In this document: in pieces, positions 8,909 through 17,128 of the stretch | Numbering within the stretch: the first letter of the stretch is position 1 | Layout of the letters: every line of letters begins with the position of its first letter | Assembly (NCBI GenBank): GCA_963850525.1 | Contig: CAWKLQ010000010.1 | Coordinates: forward strand, 248,001-312,000 | Origin: JAEMQF01 sp963850525 | GTDB taxonomy: Bacteria > Pseudomonadota > Gammaproteobacteria > Burkholderiales > Burkholderiaceae_C | Direction of reading: 5' to 3' | Length of the DNA: 64,000 nucleotides | Made by a program: the position numbers and the translations under genes | The notes under the pieces: generated by a model | Database searches by the model: none | What the model saw: the letters and a program-made list of their open reading frames with translations, nothing else | What the model was told of the DNA's origin: nothing

Positions 8909-9802
8909 ATGATCGACTTGCTGGACATTCGCTACGTGCGCCTGGGCACGCGCGACCTCGGCGCTGCGGATCGCTTCGCGCGCGACGTGATCGGCCTGCA
9001 GGCGGTGCGCGAAGCGATGGGCGCGCGCTACTACCGCAGCGACTCGCGCGACCACACGCTCGTCTACTTCGAAGGCGACCCCGCCGACCACACGGTGGGC
9101 TTCGAGCTGCGCAACGCCGACGCGCTCGACGCGGCAGCGGCGCAGCTCAGCGACGCGGGCATTGCGGTCCGCCACGGCACCGCCGCGCAGTGCGAACAAC
9201 GCCACGTGGGCGGGTTCGTCAACTTTCGCGACCCCACCGGCAACAGCATCGACCTGGTCGTGCGCCCGCACGACAGCGGGACGCGCTACTTCGCCTCGCG
9301 CGACGCCGGCATCACGGGTTTCAGCCACATCGGTCTGTGCAGTACCGACGCGCCGCGCGACGAGCGTTTCTGGACCAGCGTGCTCAGCGCGCGCGTGAGC
9401 GACCGCATCGGCGATGCGGCGTTGCTGCGAATCGACCCCATCCACCACAAGATCGCGCTGTTCCCCACGACGCGGTCTGGCGTGCAGCATGTGAACCACC
9501 AGGTCGCGAGCGTCGACGACGTGATGCGCGCCTGGTACCAGCTGACGCGTTTGGGCGTGCGCAGCGTGTTCGGCCCGGGCCGGCACCCGACGTCGGGTGC
9601 GATCTTTCTCTATTTCGAAGGGCCCGACGGCATGGTGTTCGAATACTCGACGGGGGTTCGCTCGATCTCGCCCGCCGAAGAAGAGAACCATAGACCACGC
9701 CAGTTTCCACGCACTCCCGAATCGTTTTGCATGTGGGGTTCGCTGCCCGATCTCGCAGATTTCAAGCGCTACAGCGCCGAAGCCTCAGCCCAGGTTGAAT
9801 GA
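8909..9802 (+). CDS. VOC-family extradiol ring-cleavage dioxygenase
   Basis: 297-residue two-domain vicinal-oxygen-chelate protein resembling type I extradiol dioxygenases. The C-terminal domain carries the expected metal triad: His140 (GFSHIG), His197 (VNHQVAS) and Glu245 (GMVFEYSTG). Such enzymes cleave catecholic rings next to the hydroxyls with Fe(II) or Mn(II). A GAGGG about 8 bases before the ATG at 8909 favours this start over a GTG at 8876. It lies immediately upstream of a 3-hydroxyanthranilate dioxygenase, so the pair belongs to an aromatic-acid locus. The substrate is not determinable. Confidence 0.85.
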   Translation: MIDLLDIRYVRLGTRDLGAADRFARDVIGLQAVREAMGARYYRSDSRDHTLVYFEGDPADHTVGFELRNADALDAAAAQLSDAGIAVRHGTAAQCEQRHVGGFVNFRDPTGNSIDLVVRPHDSGTRYFASRDAGITGFSHIGLCSTDAPRDERFWTSVLSARVSDRIGDAALLRIDPIHHKIALFPTTRSGVQHVNHQVASVDDVMRAWYQLTRLGVRSVFGPGRHPTSGAIFLYFEGPDGMVFEYSTGVRSISPAEEENHRPRQFPRTPESFCMWGSLPDLADFKRYSAEASAQVE

Positions 9803-9819
9803 CACTGAAAGCGACTTGC

Positions 9820-10404
9820 ATGTCCAGTCTCACCTACGGCCGACCGTTCAACTTCCAGCGCTGGATCGCCAAGCACGGCCATCTGCTCGAACCGCCGGTG
9901 GGCAATGTGCAGGTCTGGAAAGACGCCGACTTCATCGTCACCGTCGTCGGCGGGCCCAACGCGCGCAGCGATTTTCACGACGACCCGCTCGAGGAATTCT
10001 TCTTCCAGCTCGTCGGCGACGCGCATTTGCTGATCCTGGACCGGGGCCGCTTTGAGCGCATCGAGCTGCACGAAGGCGACATCTTCCTGCTGCCCCCGCA
10101 TGTGCTGCACTCGCCGCAGCGTCCGGTGCGTGACAGCCGCGGCCTCGTCATCGAGCGCCGGCGCCCGCCCGGTCTGCAGGACGCCTTCCAGTGGCATTGC
10201 GCGCATTGCGGGCACCTGGTGACGCGCCTGGAGTTGCAGCTCGCCGACATCGTCGCCGACCTGCCCGCCACCTACCGGCGTTTTTACGCGTCGTCGGACG
10301 AAGCGCGCACGTGCAACAAGTGCGGCAGCCTGCACCCCGGGCGCGACCACGAAGCGTGGCACCGCATGCTGGTCGCTTCGGGGCGGCTGCCGCCTGCTGC
10401 GTGA
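9820..10404 (+). CDS. nbaC: 3-hydroxyanthranilate 3,4-dioxygenase
   Basis: 194-residue cupin that opens 3-hydroxyanthranilate to 2-amino-3-carboxymuconate semialdehyde (kynurenine and 2-nitrobenzoate routes). Catalytic iron ligands His53, Glu59 and His97 are in place (FHDDPLEEFFF and LLPPHVLHSP). The bacterial-type C-terminal rubredoxin-like site is present as CAHC and CNKC. The start at 9820 gives the family N-terminus (SLTYGRPFNFQRWI); an alternative ATG at 9799 overlaps the preceding stop. No other kynurenine-pathway gene lies next to it apart from the VOC dioxygenase. Confidence 0.92.
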   Translation: MSSLTYGRPFNFQRWIAKHGHLLEPPVGNVQVWKDADFIVTVVGGPNARSDFHDDPLEEFFFQLVGDAHLLILDRGRFERIELHEGDIFLLPPHVLHSPQRPVRDSRGLVIERRRPPGLQDAFQWHCAHCGHLVTRLELQLADIVADLPATYRRFYASSDEARTCNKCGSLHPGRDHEAWHRMLVASGRLPPAA

Positions 10405-10413
10405 GCCCGGGAG

Positions 10414-11852
10414 TCAGGGCGCGCTGATGCGCGTGATCGCGCTGCGCGTCAGCACGTAGAGTGCACCGTCGGCGCCGACCTGGATGTCCACTGGATTGCC
10501 GGTGACGCGTGCGAACGCATACGCCGCGTTGCCGTTGGCGAGGTCAATGACGCCGACGATCGAGCTGCCCAGATCGGCAAAGAAGTAGTTGCCTCGCAGT
10601 TCCGCAGGGAACGGCCCCGTGGTGGGATAGAACGCGCCGCCGGCAATCGCGACTCCGGTAAAGAAACCGCCGGGGCCGGTGCCTGGAGGGGCGGTTGCGC
10701 TGTGTTTGTAGGCGAACAGCGGGGCGGTCACTCCCGCAGCGGTGGTCGGCCCTTCGGTCGCCGGCCAGCCATAGTTCGCGCCGGAAGCGCCGACGTTGAT
10801 TTCTTCCCAAGTGCCTTCGCCGACGTCGTTGATGTGGATGCGCCCCGTTCCCGGCTGCACCGCGAAAGTGAACGGATTGCGCAGCCCCGAGGCCCAGATC
10901 GCGCGCGCCAGGCCGGCGCGCGTCGTGAAGGGGTTGTCGAGGGGAATCGATCCGTCGTCGTTCAGGCGCAGCAGCTTGCCCAGCGGCGTGTTCGGGTCCT
11001 GTGCGTTGGCGCTGACGGCGTTGTCGCCAACGCCGACGTAGAGCTTGCCGTCAGTTCCGAAGTGGATCGCGCCGCCGTTGTGGTTGGTTGCACCCAGGGT
11101 GGGCAATCCGTCGACGATGAAGGTTTCGGTGGTCGGTGAGGCGGTGTTCGAGATGGGTGGAATCGCCTGGAAGCTGCTGATCCGGTTGTGCACCGGAGCG
11201 ACGCCAGTCGTGTAGTGCACGTAGACCATGCCATTGGTCGCGAAATTGGGGTGCAGGGCCAGGCCGATGACGCCGCGCTCTCCGGTCGAATCGACTCCCG
11301 GCAGTTGCAGGAAGGGTGTCGTGAGCAGCGTTCCATCCGCCGTGACGACTCTGACCGTCCCCCCTGTTCGGCGACGAACCATCGACCATCAGGCGCCTGC
11401 GCCATGGCTGTCGCATTGGTGAGCGAGCCGACCCAGGCGTCGGTCTTGGTGAACCCCGTCCCCAGCGGCAGCGCGCCGCCAAACCGCACCGTCGCGCTCG
11501 CCCACGCCGACACATTGCCCGCCGCGTCGCGCGCCCGCGCGCGCACCACGTGCTGGCCCGCCGCGTAGTTGCCGGTCGGCACGCTCGCAGCATACGTCGG
11601 GCTGCTCGACGTGTTCCCGACCTGCTTGCCGTCGACCTGGTACTCCACGCTCGCCACGCCAACGTTGTCGCTCGCGCTGGCGCTGAGCGACAGCGCGCCC
11701 GTCAGGCCGTCGGCGAAGTTCAGCGGCGAGGTCAGGGTGACTGTCGGTGCAACGGCGTCGCCACTGCCTGACCCGCCACCGCCACCACACGCCGCCAACA
11801 GCGCGGCGCCGAGCACACAGTGGGCGGTCAAGGCGAAGCTCGGTCTGATCAT
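10414..11852 (-). pseudogene. PQQ-type glucose/sorbosone dehydrogenase lipoprotein, split by a frameshift
   Basis: Two frames together encode one protein. The first has a lipoprotein signal (LGAALLAAC then a Gly/Ser linker), an Ig-like Big-type domain (SASASDNVGVASVEYQVDG), and the start of a beta propeller (APDGRWFVAEQGG). The second continues from TVRVVTADGTLL through LALHPNFATNGMVYVHYT to the stop at 10414, with propeller motifs typical of soluble aldose/sorbosone dehydrogenases. The break falls in a run of six C at 11359-11364; a seventh base would restore one frame of about 480 residues. This could be phase variation, a true mutation or a sequencing error. Confidence 0.85.
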
Positions 11853-11970
11853 CGTTTGTCCTCCTCGAATCGGGCATGAGGCGGGCCCACAATCCGCACC
11901 AGCATGCTACCGCCGTGCCGCAAGCGCTGGTTTCATGACGTAAGGCCCCACCTGTCAAGGAGAATCCCCC

Positions 11971-12933
11971 ATGACGCTCAAACCTGTGTTGTTGTCCTGC
12001 CTGCTCGGCTTCGCATTCGGCGCCGGCGCGGTCGAGTTCCGCTCTGCCGACACCCACAACGCCGACGATTACCCGACCGTCGTCGCCGTCAAGTACATGA
12101 GCGAACAACTTGACAAGAAAAGCGCCGGCAAGCACAAGATCAAGGTCTTCAACAAGAGTGCGCTGGGCTCGGAGAAGGAAACCATCGACCAGGTGAAGAT
12201 CGGCGCGCTCGACTTCACGCGCGTCAACGTCGGGCCGATGAACTCGCTGTGCCCGATGACGATGGTGCCGACGATGCCCTTCCTGTTCCGCTCCGTCGCG
12301 CACATGCGCAAGGTGCTCGACGGCCCGGTGGGCGAAGAGATTCTGAAGAGCTGCGAGAACCAGGGTTTTGTCGGGCTGGCGTTTTACGACAGCGGCGCGC
12401 GCTCGATCTACTCGAAGAAGCCGATCAAGACCGTGGCGGATGCGAAGGGCTTGAAGATCCGCGTCCAGCAGAGCGACTTGTGGGTCGCGCTCGTCGGCGC
12501 GATGGGTGCGAACCCGACGCCCATGCCTTACGGCGAGGTCTACACGGCGCTCAAGACCGGCCTGATCGACGCGGCCGAGAACAACATCCCGTCGTTTGAC
12601 ACGGCCAAGCACCACGAGGCGGTGAAGGTCTATTCGCGCACCGAACACTCGATGGCGCCGGAAATCCTCGTGATGAGCAAAACCGCGTTCGACAAGCTGC
12701 CCAAAGGCGAGCAGGACATGGTGCGCGCCGCGGCCAAGGAGTCAGTGGCCTTCCAGCGCCAGAAGTGGGACGAACAGGAAGCGAAGTCGCTTGCCGCGGT
12801 GACTGCCGGTGGCGCGTTGATCGTCGAAGTCGACAAGGCGTCGTTCCAGGCGGTGATGGGCCCGGTGTACGACAAGTTCATGACGACGCCCGACATGAAG
12901 CGACTCGTCAAGGCGATTCAGGACACGAAGTGA
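11971..12933 (+). CDS. TRAP transporter solute-binding protein (DctP family)
   Basis: 320-residue periplasmic binding protein with a cleavable signal (about 1-20, ending GAGA). The DctP fold is seen in GSEKETIDQVKIGALDFTRV, and the carboxylate-binding Arg region in AKGLKIRVQQSDLW; PMPYGEVYTALKTGLIDAAENN is the conserved late helix. It delivers an organic acid to the membrane subunits encoded next. AAGGAGAA precedes the ATG. Its stop overlaps the GTG of the DctQ gene by four bases. Confidence 0.95.
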   Translation: MTLKPVLLSCLLGFAFGAGAVEFRSADTHNADDYPTVVAVKYMSEQLDKKSAGKHKIKVFNKSALGSEKETIDQVKIGALDFTRVNVGPMNSLCPMTMVPTMPFLFRSVAHMRKVLDGPVGEEILKSCENQGFVGLAFYDSGARSIYSKKPIKTVADAKGLKIRVQQSDLWVALVGAMGANPTPMPYGEVYTALKTGLIDAAENNIPSFDTAKHHEAVKVYSRTEHSMAPEILVMSKTAFDKLPKGEQDMVRAAAKESVAFQRQKWDEQEAKSLAAVTAGGALIVEVDKASFQAVMGPVYDKFMTTPDMKRLVKAIQDTK

Positions 12934-13463
12934 AGCTTGCGGCCGCCGCTGCGCCTCGACCACCGGCGGCACGCGCTTACAACAAGTTCTGCGCGGCGCT
13001 GTCCAAAGCCAGCCTGGTGCTCGCCGTGGTGGGCTTGATCGGCGTGATCCTGGCGGTGCAGGTGCAAGTCATCGGCCGCTACGTCTTCAACGACACGCCC
13101 ACCTGGGCCGAGGCGTTGGCGCTGCAACTCGTTCTTTACGTGACGGCGCTGGGTGTCGCGGTGGGCGTGCGCGACGCCGGCCACATCGGGCTCGAATCGC
13201 TCGTCGGCTTGTTTCCTGACGCGTGGCGCCTGAAGTTCGAAATCCTCATCCACGCCCTGGTCGGCCTGTTCGGGGGGGTCATGGCCTGGTCCGGCTGGGT
13301 CTGGACGACGCTCAAGTGGAGCGATATCAAGCCGATGCTCGGCCTGCCGGTGGGTGTGGACTACGCAGCGCTCGTCATCGCCGGCGTGCTGATCGTCCTG
13401 TTCTGCACTGAGCACGTGATCGCCTTGCTGCGTGGGGAGGAAGTGGTGCCCGCGTGGAACTGA
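12930..13463 (+). CDS. TRAP transporter small permease (DctQ family)
   Basis: 177-residue integral membrane protein with four predicted helices and the DctQ signature VIGRYVFNDTPTWAEALAL. It is the small subunit joining the solute-binding protein to the sodium-coupled large subunit. It starts with GTG at 12930 inside the stop of the DctP gene and overlaps the next gene by ten bases. Confidence 0.92.
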   Translation: MKLAAAAAPRPPAARAYNKFCAALSKASLVLAVVGLIGVILAVQVQVIGRYVFNDTPTWAEALALQLVLYVTALGVAVGVRDAGHIGLESLVGLFPDAWRLKFEILIHALVGLFGGVMAWSGWVWTTLKWSDIKPMLGLPVGVDYAALVIAGVLIVLFCTEHVIALLRGEEVVPAWN

Positions 13464-14743
13464 CGGTGCTCGCGCTCAGCTTCACCGTGCTGCTGCTGCT
13501 CGGTGTGCCGGTCGCGTTTTCGATCGGCCTGGCGTCGGTCGCGACGATCCTCGTCGCCGGCCTGCCGGTCGCGGTGGTGTTCCAAAAAATGGTCGGCGGG
13601 ATGCAGGTGTTCTCCTTTCTCGCGATCCCGTTTTTCGTCTTTGCCGGCGAGTTGATGCTTTACGGCGGCATCGCGCAGCGCATCGTGCGTTTCGCCAACT
13701 CGTTGGTCGGCCATGTGCGCGGCGGCCTGGGAATGAGCAACGTGCTCGGCTGCACGATCTTCGGCGGCATCGCCGGCTCGCCGCTGGCCGACGTGAGCGC
13801 GATGGGTTCGGTGATGATTCCGCTGATGAAGCAGGAGGGCTACCACGCCGACTACGCAGTCAACGTGACGACGCACGCCGCGCTCGTGGGCGCGCTCATG
13901 CCCACGTCGCACAACCTGATCATCTTCACGCTCGCGACCTCGGGCATCGCGTCGGTGAGCGTGTTCAGCCTGATCCTGGCGGGCGTGATCCCCTCGCTGA
14001 TCCTCACGCTGTGCAACCTGGCTGCGGCGTACTTTGTCGCCGTGAAGCGTGGCTACCCGACGCGCGGTGCATTTGCCGGCTGGCGCGAAGTGGGCTTGTC
14101 GTTCGCCGCGTCGCTGCCGGGCTTGTTGATCGTCGTCATCATTCTCGCGGGCATCTTGAGCGGCGTGTTCACGGCCACCGAATCGGCGGCGACGGCGGTG
14201 TTCTGGGCGCTCATCGTCACCGTGTTCGTCTATCGCTCGCTGACCTGGGAGCACTTTCTGAAAGCCTGCGCCAAGGCGTGCAAGACGACCGGCGTGGTGC
14301 TGTTCCTGATCGGCATCTCGGCCGCGTTCGGCTACTTCATGGCGCTCTACGAAGTGCCGCAGAAAACCGGCGAGCTGATGAAAAGCATGTCCAGCGAACC
14401 GTGGGTGATCTTCCTCATGATCAACGTCCTGCTGTTCGTTCTCGGCACGTTTCTCGATATGGCAGCGACGCTGCTGATCTGCACGCCGATCTTCCTGCCG
14501 ATCGCGATGCAGTTCGGCATGGACCCAGTGCAGTTCGGCATCATGATGCTCATCAACTGCGCGCTGGGACTGAACACACCGCCGGTGGGAACGACGCAGT
14601 TTGTCGGCTGCGCGATCGGCGGCATCACGGTAGGCGAGGTGATGCGCTCGATCCTGCCGTTTTACAGTGCGCTGATCGCCGCGCTCATGCTCGTCACCTA
14701 CGTGCCGGCGTTTTCGCTGTGGCTGCCGGCGCTGTTCAAGTGA
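13454..14743 (+). CDS. TRAP transporter large permease (DctM family)
   Basis: 429-residue, roughly 12-helix transport subunit. Conserved DctM stretches are GGIAGSPLADVSAMGSVMIP and NCALGLNTPPVGTTQFVG. It drives Na+-coupled uptake of the acid captured by DctP. GTG start at 13454. The next gene is an acyl-CoA synthetase, so the imported acid is probably activated to its CoA thioester. Confidence 0.95.
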   Translation: MELTVLALSFTVLLLLGVPVAFSIGLASVATILVAGLPVAVVFQKMVGGMQVFSFLAIPFFVFAGELMLYGGIAQRIVRFANSLVGHVRGGLGMSNVLGCTIFGGIAGSPLADVSAMGSVMIPLMKQEGYHADYAVNVTTHAALVGALMPTSHNLIIFTLATSGIASVSVFSLILAGVIPSLILTLCNLAAAYFVAVKRGYPTRGAFAGWREVGLSFAASLPGLLIVVIILAGILSGVFTATESAATAVFWALIVTVFVYRSLTWEHFLKACAKACKTTGVVLFLIGISAAFGYFMALYEVPQKTGELMKSMSSEPWVIFLMINVLLFVLGTFLDMAATLLICTPIFLPIAMQFGMDPVQFGIMMLINCALGLNTPPVGTTQFVGCAIGGITVGEVMRSILPFYSALIAALMLVTYVPAFSLWLPALFK

Positions 14744-14775
14744 AAATCGAATTGAATCGCGTCCCAGGAGCCTTC

Positions 14776-16503
14776 GTGTCGCCAATCAATCCCGCCGCGC
14801 CTCACTTCAAGATCTGGCCGAAACGTCTGCCGCGCGAACTGGTCGTGCCCCGCACTTCGCTGTGGTTCAACCTCGAGGTCGCTGCACAGCGCTACCCGGA
14901 CAAGGCCGCCTACCTCTTCTTCGGCCGTGCGTTCAGCTTTGCGCAGGTGCACGAGCAGGCGATGCGGCTCGCCGGCTGGCTGCAGAACGCGGGTGTCGTT
15001 GCGGGGGATCGCGTTGCCGTGTTCATGCAGAACTGCCCGCAGTTCCCGAGCGCGTGTTACGCGATCTGGCGCGCCAACGCCGTTGTCGTGCCGGTGAATC
15101 CGATGAACCGTGCCGAGGAGTTCAAGCACTACATCAGCGATCCCGGCACGCGTGTCGTGATTTGCAGCGCCGACCTTGCGCCCATCGTGCACGCGGCGAA
15201 CGACGCCTTGCCGGAGGCTGAGCGCGTGCGTCACGTGCTGATTGCTCGCTACAGCGATGCACTTCCCGAAGGCGCGATGGACCCCGAGCAGGCGCCTTCC
15301 GTGGCGATCGAGCAATGGCTGCGCAGCGTGCCGCCGTTGCCCGCATCGACGCACGCGACGTCGACGCACTGGGCCGACGCGCTCGCATTGCGCTTGCAGC
15401 CAAGCCCGCACACGGCGCAGCCGGACGACCTGGCGATGCTGCCCTACACGTCGGGAACGACAGGCTTGCCCAAGGGCTGCATGCACACCCACGCGACGCT
15501 CATGCCCAACGCCGTGGGCGGGCAATGGGGCCACGCGGGGCCCGAGAGCGTGAGCCTGGGCGTGGTGCCGATGTTTCACATCACCGGAATGATGTATTCG
15601 GTGCTCGGCTCGGTTTTTGTCGGCAGCACGTGCGTGATCATGCCGCGCTGGGACCGCGAGCTTGCGGGGCGCTTGATCTCGCAATGCCAAGTCACGCATT
15701 GGACGTGCATCCCGACGATGGTGATCGACTTGTTCGCCAGCCCCAACTACCGAGGGTTCGACCTGTCGAGCCTGCGTAGCTTGAGCGGCGGCGGCGCGGC
15801 GATGCCGCAAGCCGTGGCGCAACGCCTTCAAGACGAATTCGGCCTGACTTTCGCCGAAGGCTACGGCCTCACCGAAACCGCCGCGCCGAGCCACGCGAAT
15901 CCGCCGGAACGCGCCAAGCTGCAGTGCCTGGGCATTCCGATTTTTGGCGTCGACTCGCGCATCGTCGACCCGATCACGCTGCAGGAACTGCCCGTCGGCG
16001 AGGCGGGCGAAATCGTGACCCATGGGCCGATGGTATTCAAGGGTTATTGGCGCCACGAGCAGGCGACTGCGGCCGCATTCATCGACATCGACGGCAAGCG
16101 CTTCTTTCGCACTGGCGACCTGGGCCGCATGGACGAGGAGGGCTACTTCTTCATCACTGACAGACTCAAGCGCATGATCAACGCGAGCGGCTACAAGGTC
16201 TGGCCGGCCGAGGTCGAAGCGCTGCTCTATCGCCACCCGGCAGTCCAGGAAGCGTGCATCATCGCCGCGCGCGACGCGTACCGTGGCGAAACCGTGAAGG
16301 CCGTGATCGTGCTGCGCGCCCAAGCCTTAGGTCAGACTTCAGCGCAAGACATCATCGACTGGTCGCGCGAACACATGGCCGCGTACAAGGTGCCGCGCAT
16401 CGTCGAATTCATCGATGCACTGCCCAAATCGGGGTCGGGCAAAGTGATGTGGCGTTTGTTGCAAGACCGCGAATCCGGCGCTGCTGACGCGCAGGGCCAC
16501 TGA
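14776..16503 (+). CDS. AMP-dependent acyl-CoA synthetase
   Basis: 575-residue adenylate-forming enzyme converting a carboxylic acid, ATP and CoA to acyl-CoA. The AMP-binding loop YTSGTTGLPKG, the GYGLTETAAP motif, the hinge TGDLGRMDEEGYFFITDRLKR and the C-terminal catalytic Lys in PKSGSGKVMW are all present. GTG at 14776 has AGGAG five bases upstream; a GTG at 14740 overlaps the dctM stop but lacks such a site. Its position at the end of the TRAP operon suggests it activates the imported acid. Medium-chain or aromatic acids are plausible. Confidence 0.92.
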   Translation: MSPINPAAPHFKIWPKRLPRELVVPRTSLWFNLEVAAQRYPDKAAYLFFGRAFSFAQVHEQAMRLAGWLQNAGVVAGDRVAVFMQNCPQFPSACYAIWRANAVVVPVNPMNRAEEFKHYISDPGTRVVICSADLAPIVHAANDALPEAERVRHVLIARYSDALPEGAMDPEQAPSVAIEQWLRSVPPLPASTHATSTHWADALALRLQPSPHTAQPDDLAMLPYTSGTTGLPKGCMHTHATLMPNAVGGQWGHAGPESVSLGVVPMFHITGMMYSVLGSVFVGSTCVIMPRWDRELAGRLISQCQVTHWTCIPTMVIDLFASPNYRGFDLSSLRSLSGGGAAMPQAVAQRLQDEFGLTFAEGYGLTETAAPSHANPPERAKLQCLGIPIFGVDSRIVDPITLQELPVGEAGEIVTHGPMVFKGYWRHEQATAAAFIDIDGKRFFRTGDLGRMDEEGYFFITDRLKRMINASGYKVWPAEVEALLYRHPAVQEACIIAARDAYRGETVKAVIVLRAQALGQTSAQDIIDWSREHMAAYKVPRIVEFIDALPKSGSGKVMWRLLQDRESGAADAQGH

Positions 16504-16681
16504 GCAGCTAAGGCGGCGTTTGACGCCCGGGCGCAAGTGTGCGAAATCGACGAATTCATTCTCTGAAACACGGGCGGCGCGACGGGGTTGTGGCCGAGAA
16601 TCGTTCGCGCCCCCATGGCGAATTCGCACCTCGGTGCGCGTCTCGTTGGAGGGGCCGATTCGTCAACGCCACCGCGGACCC

Positions 16682-17128
16682 ATGCACACATCGTCGTTAC
16701 CGACTTCCTCAGAAATCTCCAGCGGCATGCGCCCGGAGGAATCGGCCGCACCGGCGCGGCGCGACCCCACCACGCTGCTGGACGCGGGAGCCCTGGCCGG
16801 CCTTCGAGAACTCGACCCGCAGGGCCGCAACGGCTTGCTCGAGCGTGTCGTCAAGGCATTTCAGGATTCGCTTGCGCGCCTGGCGCCGCAGCTGCGCAGC
16901 GCCATGGCCGCGGGTGAGGTGAAGGGCATCCGGCACGTTGCGCACACGCTGAAGTCGTCCTCGGCGAGCATCGGCGCGCTGCGTTTGGCGGCCCTGTGCG
17001 CCGAGCTCGAAGCGGCAGTGCGCAGCGATGCGCTCGATGGCCTGCAAGCGCGCGTCGACGGCGTCTGCACAGAAATCGAAAACGTCAAACCGGCCCTCGA
17101 GACCTTGACGAAACCGCCGCCGCGATGA
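16682..17128 (+). CDS. Hpt-domain histidine phosphotransfer protein
   Basis: 148-residue protein with a C-terminal four-helix Hpt domain. The phosphorylated residue is His88 in VAHTLKSSSASIG. It has no kinase or output domain, so it shuttles phosphate between a hybrid kinase and a receiver. It overlaps the next gene (REC-GGDEF-EAL) by ATGA, which makes that receiver its likely target; the hybrid kinase at 3945-5522 is a possible donor. Confidence 0.9.
   Translation: MHTSSLPTSSEISSGMRPEESAAPARRDPTTLLDAGALAGLRELDPQGRNGLLERVVKAFQDSLARLAPQLRSAMAAGEVKGIRHVAHTLKSSSASIGALRLAALCAELEAAVRSDALDGLQARVDGVCTEIENVKPALETLTKPPPR

Noticed and set aside
13432..14739. Fusion of the acyl-CoA synthetase with about 440 upstream codons
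   Set aside because: The upstream part is an off-frame reading of dctM; AGGAG before GTG 14776 marks the true start.
13361..14785. Long minus-strand open frame of 474 codons opposite the TRAP permease genes
   Set aside because: Low-complexity His/Arg/Asp-rich translation typical of the antisense of GC-rich genes; the plus strand holds clear DctQ and DctM proteins.
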